Shown here: in pieces, positions 61,019 through 64,000 of the stretch
How the letters are laid out: each line of letters starts with the position of its first letter
How positions within the stretch are numbered: position 1 is the stretch's first letter
DNA from: Endozoicomonas gorgoniicola
Lineage (GTDB): Bacteria > Pseudomonadota > Gammaproteobacteria > Pseudomonadales > Endozoicomonadaceae
NCBI RefSeq assembly: GCF_025562715.2
Contig: NZ_JAPFCC010000001.1
Location: 1,444,501 to 1,508,500 of the forward strand
Length of the DNA: 64,000 nucleotides
Direction of reading: 5' to 3'
Program-made: the position numbers and the translations under genes
The notes under the pieces: model-generated
What the model saw: the letters and a program-made list of their open reading frames with translations, nothing else
What the model was told of the DNA's origin: nothing
The model's database searches: none

Positions 61019-61999
61019 TCAGTGGTTGCCTGCAAAAGTCTGCTCAATGGCACCGAACAGAGATTGTCCATCCGGAGTAGTGATTTCAATTCTGACCCTG
61101 TCGCCAGGCTTTAAATAGGGAGTTTGAGGCTGACCGTTGGCGATGATTTCCAGCATTCGCTGTTCGACCAGACAGCATGAACCGGTGCTTTTATCTTTGT
61201 TAGACACTGTGCCTGAACCAATAATGGTACCTCGTCCAAGTGGACGGGTTTTTGCGGCATGGGCTATCAGTTCGTGAAAGTTGAAGGTCATATCCACTGC
61301 GCAGTCAGGGTGTCCAAAAGGCCGGTCATTCAGGTAGACCTGCATGGGCAGGCTGAGTTTGCCCTCTTGCCAGTAATCACCCAGTTCATCCGGGGTAACT
61401 GCTACCGGGCCAAAGCTGCTGGGGGGTTTGCTCTGGACAAAACCGAAGCCTTTGCCCAGTTCATCCGGAATCAGGTTGCGCAGTGAAATGTCGTTACAGA
61501 GCGTCACCAGCATAATATGCTGGTGTGCTTCCTCCTTACTGCACCCCATAGGCACATCGTCGGTAATGATGGCAAGCTCTGCTTCAAAATCAACGCCCCA
61601 GTCCGGATTGGCAGTGATAGGGTCACAGGGGCCTAACAGGTTGTCGGAGCCCCCCTGGTACATAAGTGGGTCAGTCCAGAAACTGTCTGGCATAGGAACG
61701 CCACGGGTCTTTCTTGCCAGCTCTACATGGTTGACGTAGGCGCTGCCATCAAGCCATTGAGTCGCTCTGGGTAAAGGTGCGCTGCAACTAGGGGTGTGAA
61801 AACGTTTAGCGTTGTCAACCTGTCCAGCGGCATTGATGCGCTGGTGACGCTCTTGCAGGTCGGGCAGGAGCGTTTCCCAGTTATCCAGACATTCCCGTAA
61901 TGAAGGGGCAATATCCGTGATGCGGAAAGCCCGCTTCAGGTTTCTGGATACTATGTGCAATTGGCCGTCACGACCGGATTTATAGCTGGCAAATTTCAT
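61019..61999 (-). CDS. Fumarylacetoacetate hydrolase-family protein
   Basis: A 326-residue FAH-family enzyme, shorter than classic fumarylacetoacetase (about 420) but of the length found beside hmgA in several marine gammaproteobacteria. Motifs: VDFEAELAIITDDVP (metal-binding Glu pair), GFGFVQSKPPSSFGP, and GTIIGSGTVSNKDKSTGS. It should cleave fumarylacetoacetate or maleylacetoacetate to fumarate (or maleate) and acetoacetate, ending homogentisate breakdown. It starts 12 bp after the hmgA stop and shares its transcript. Confidence 0.88.
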   Translation of the reverse strand: MKFASYKSGRDGQLHIVSRNLKRAFRITDIAPSLRECLDNWETLLPDLQERHQRINAAGQVDNAKRFHTPSCSAPLPRATQWLDGSAYVNHVELARKTRGVPMPDSFWTDPLMYQGGSDNLLGPCDPITANPDWGVDFEAELAIITDDVPMGCSKEEAHQHIMLVTLCNDISLRNLIPDELGKGFGFVQSKPPSSFGPVAVTPDELGDYWQEGKLSLPMQVYLNDRPFGHPDCAVDMTFNFHELIAHAAKTRPLGRGTIIGSGTVSNKDKSTGSCCLVEQRMLEIIANGQPQTPYLKPGDRVRIEITTPDGQSLFGAIEQTFAGNH

Positions 62000-62011
62000 T
62001 TATTCGTCCTG

Positions 62012-63160
62012 TCAGTCTTTATCAGTTGAGGCCGGGCTTTTCCATGAGTCGGCATAGGCTTTGATGTCAACCTGCTCTGCCTGCGTTGACAGTGACAACG
62101 GTCGGCGGGTGTCGATCATAACCGCCACTTCGTTAGTGAAGGTTTGCGGGTCTTCCATGCTTTTTTTCAGAGCCTTGGGGTGTGGTCCGTGAGGAAAACC
62201 ACAGGGGTGAAAAGTCACCATACCGGCATCTATGTGGTCACGGCTGAAGAAATTACCCTGGTGATAAAAAATCACTTCGTCAAAGTCATCATTGTTATGG
62301 AAAAAGGGGACTTTGAGAGCATTCGGGTCTGTTTCAATGGGGCGGGGGCAGAAGGTGCAGACAACGAATCCCTGACCGACAAATGTCGTATGCACGGAAG
62401 GGGGTAAATGATAGCGGTGACTGGTGAGCGGTCTTATATCCCGCCAGTTCAGCCTGATCACTGTGTTGGTTCCGTGCCAGCCAACGGCGTCAAGAGGGTT
62501 AAAAGGGTAAGTGAGGGTAGAAATAGCATCGAGCCGTTTGATGCGAACCTGCCACTCGTTTTCATCCTGCTGAGCCTTGAACTGGTTATTGATTTCGGGA
62601 TGATCCAGTACGGCAGGGTCGTAAATAGCATTATATCCAGTGATGCCCTTGTCTGGCAGACGATAACAGCCGTCTTTGTTTTCCACCATCAGCATGGCAA
62701 TGGGTACTGACGTTTCGATACGCCACGCTGTCCCCCTGGGTATAACCAGATAGTCACCTTCTGTAATAGACAGGTGTCCATAATCGCAGAAAAACTCGCC
62801 CTGACCTTCGTGAATAAACAGTAGCTCATCGCCATCACTGTTGCGCACCAGGTGTTGCATAGATTGTGACAGGCACCAGAAGCGAATGGTTGTATCCCGG
62901 TTATAAAGGAAGGGTGAGACGGACCAGGGGCATTCCTGTGTGCTGTCCAGTTGGGACAAGTCCAGGGCATGGGGGCGTAGCGGGCCTTCAAAATGGCTCC
63001 AGGCTGTTGGTGGGTGGCGGTGATGCATCTGTGTAACCGGGCCGTAAAAACCCTCGCGGCCAAGCTCCCGTTCATAAGTCCCTTCAGGAAGATCGCAGTG
63101 CGCCTGTCTGGAGCATTGGCCTTCCCGCAGTGGCAGGTGTATCCATGGTTTATGACTCAT
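62012..63160 (-). CDS. hmgA: Homogentisate 1,2-dioxygenase-type enzyme
   Basis: Fe(II) enzyme opening the homogentisate ring in tyrosine and phenylalanine catabolism; about 382 residues. The family order is seen: GEGFYGPV-like start, cupin block LLFIHEGQGEFFCDYGHL, and the iron site in FFHNNDDFDEVIFYHQGNFF (His and Glu) with HPCGFPHGPHP (His). It is somewhat shorter than mammalian and Pseudomonas forms (about 435-445), so the substrate could be a homogentisate analogue. The ATG at 63160 with GGAG eight bases upstream is chosen over 63280. Confidence 0.87.
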   Translation of the reverse strand: MSHKPWIHLPLREGQCSRQAHCDLPEGTYERELGREGFYGPVTQMHHRHPPTAWSHFEGPLRPHALDLSQLDSTQECPWSVSPFLYNRDTTIRFWCLSQSMQHLVRNSDGDELLFIHEGQGEFFCDYGHLSITEGDYLVIPRGTAWRIETSVPIAMLMVENKDGCYRLPDKGITGYNAIYDPAVLDHPEINNQFKAQQDENEWQVRIKRLDAISTLTYPFNPLDAVGWHGTNTVIRLNWRDIRPLTSHRYHLPPSVHTTFVGQGFVVCTFCPRPIETDPNALKVPFFHNNDDFDEVIFYHQGNFFSRDHIDAGMVTFHPCGFPHGPHPKALKKSMEDPQTFTNEVAVMIDTRRPLSLSTQAEQVDIKAYADSWKSPASTDKD

Positions 63161-63368
63161 TGATGCGCTCCGGTTGCTGTCTGTAACGGTGAGAGGTGTA
63201 TAAGTCTTATTACTGTTATTTTTTATTCCGGGTTCTGATTGTCTCTTGCTGATACTTTTGCAAGATTCTTGCTCAAACACTCAACCGTATGGTTCCATAT
63301 GGCCGAGTACTTATGAGATATAGACGATAGTGTTATGCTTGTCATGATTTAATAGCTTAAAACGACGG

Positions 63369-64000
63369 ATGAATGTGGTAAAGCTACTTAAGACAACGCT
63401 GTTCTATTTGAACCAGCAATTGTTCAGGTTAACCTGGCTTTCCATTGTGGTACTTTTGTGCGCGCTGTATTTTGGCAGCTGGTTTTTAATGGAACTCTCG
63501 GGTGAGCAGGGACTGACAGAACCCGGAGTCTGGTTTTATTATTTCGTGACGACAGCGACCACCATTGGTTACGGTGATTTAAGCCCGCAGACCATGGGTG
63601 GGCGGATGGTGGCTGCTATTTTCATGATGCCGGGGGCTGTGGTTGTTTTTGCTGCATTTCTGGGCAAAATGTCCACTACGTTTGTCAATCTCTGGAGGAA
63701 AGGCATGCAGGGGAAGGGCGACTTTTCCATGTTCGATGACCATATTGTCATACTTGGCTGGCATCCCGAACATACACCACAGATGGTCAACCTGATTTAT
63801 GGAGACACCCGGAGGGTTGCTCGCAAGGTCGTATTATGCGCAACAGATGAAATGGAAAACCCGTTTCCGGATACCGTTCACTTTGTTCGTGGTGAAAATC
63901 TGCATAGCGAAGACCTGCTTAAACGCTCAGGTATCCGGACTGCGTCCCGGATTATTATTTACCGGGGCAATGACGATAAAACCCTGGCGTCCTGCCTGAC
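63369..64000 (+). CDS. Two-helix potassium channel with RCK/TrkA-N-like domain (partial, runs off the window)
   Basis: From the ATG at 63369 the frame stays open to the end. A first hydrophobic helix (VVLLCALYFGSWFLM) leads to the pore motif TATTIGYGDL, the K+ selectivity filter, then a second helix (VAAIFMMPGAVVVFAAFLG). The next part, DHIVILGWHPEHTPQMV, resembles the nucleotide-binding start of RCK domains, with a degenerate glycine pattern. It should be a ligand-gated K+ channel. The C-terminus lies outside the window. It is divergent from hmgA with an 208-bp gap. Confidence 0.88.
   Translation, partial: MNVVKLLKTTLFYLNQQLFRLTWLSIVVLLCALYFGSWFLMELSGEQGLTEPGVWFYYFVTTATTIGYGDLSPQTMGGRMVAAIFMMPGAVVVFAAFLGKMSTTFVNLWRKGMQGKGDFSMFDDHIVILGWHPEHTPQMVNLIYGDTRRVARKVVLCATDEMENPFPDTVHFVRGENLHSEDLLKRSGIRTASRIIIYRGNDDKTLASCL

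Overview
The window reads as a chromosomal segment of a gammaproteobacterium. Gene content points to the Oceanospirillales, most likely an Endozoicomonas-like symbiont; this is inferred from remembered protein similarity and gene order, not from a search. Supporting signs are FabY-type ketoacyl synthase, Gsk inosine kinase, a Tus homologue, the order ffs-dnaX-ybaB-recR, and many large orphan exported proteins between ordinary housekeeping genes. There is no rRNA, CRISPR array or intact insertion sequence. There is one tRNA (Pro, GGG) and one 4.5S RNA.

Layout. 1-2.7 kb: accessory patch with transposase debris, an ATPase-nuclease gene behind a duplicated operator-like repeat, and a nested palindrome. 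2.7-10 kb: small acidic protein, YdjM-like membrane protein, UvrD-type helicase, two small membrane or zinc-ribbon proteins, NupC transporter. 10.2-11.6 kb: orphan membrane protein. 12-14.7 kb: NAD salvage locus (nrtR divergent from pncA-pncB, with two NrtR-like operators between). 14.8-18.3 kb: ffs, dnaX, ybaB, recR. 18.3-22.8 kb: variable zone with a truncated SpoA-type (FliN/SctQ-like) fragment, two convergent orphan genes, two transposase fragments and an AT-rich glycosyltransferase-like gene. 22.9-31.7 kb: GntP permease, tRNA-Pro, exported cyclophilin, triple-rhodanese lipoprotein plus tmcA, grxA, and pdxH-tus. 31.8-43 kb: exported phosphatidylserine decarboxylase-like protein, gsk, aldehyde dehydrogenase relic, PtrA-like protease, an orphan exported protein, an acyl-CoA hydrolase/hydratase, deoxynucleoside kinase, and a pentein hydrolase with a tiny lipoprotein. 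43-53 kb: feoABC behind a Fur box, methyltransferase plus GlxA-type regulator, fabY, a 140-bp MITE, a DUF4139-like protein, another orphan, and cobB. 53-64 kb: MarR plus FMN oxygenase, NCS1 permease, cysK, qmcA-nfeD, a beta-propeller-like exported protein, hmgA plus fumarylacetoacetase-family gene, and the start of a K+ channel.

Genes that work together: NrtR represses NAD salvage (PncA deamidates nicotinamide, PncB makes NaMN); FeoABC imports ferrous iron under Fur; HmgA and the FAH-family enzyme degrade homogentisate; DnaX, RecR and 4.5S RNA are core replication, repair and secretion functions; MarR probably controls itself and the oxygenase through similar palindromes.

The most unusual property is structural. 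At least a dozen short tandem duplications (7-17 bp units, often 15 bp) are scattered through genes and spacers. One explains a frameshift in a dehydrogenase relic, and two lengthen the N-termini of exported proteins. Other leads are the exact 140-bp MITE with a 4-bp target duplication, a REP family with a conserved left flank, the operator-flanked ATPase-nuclease, and seven orphan exported or effector-like proteins.
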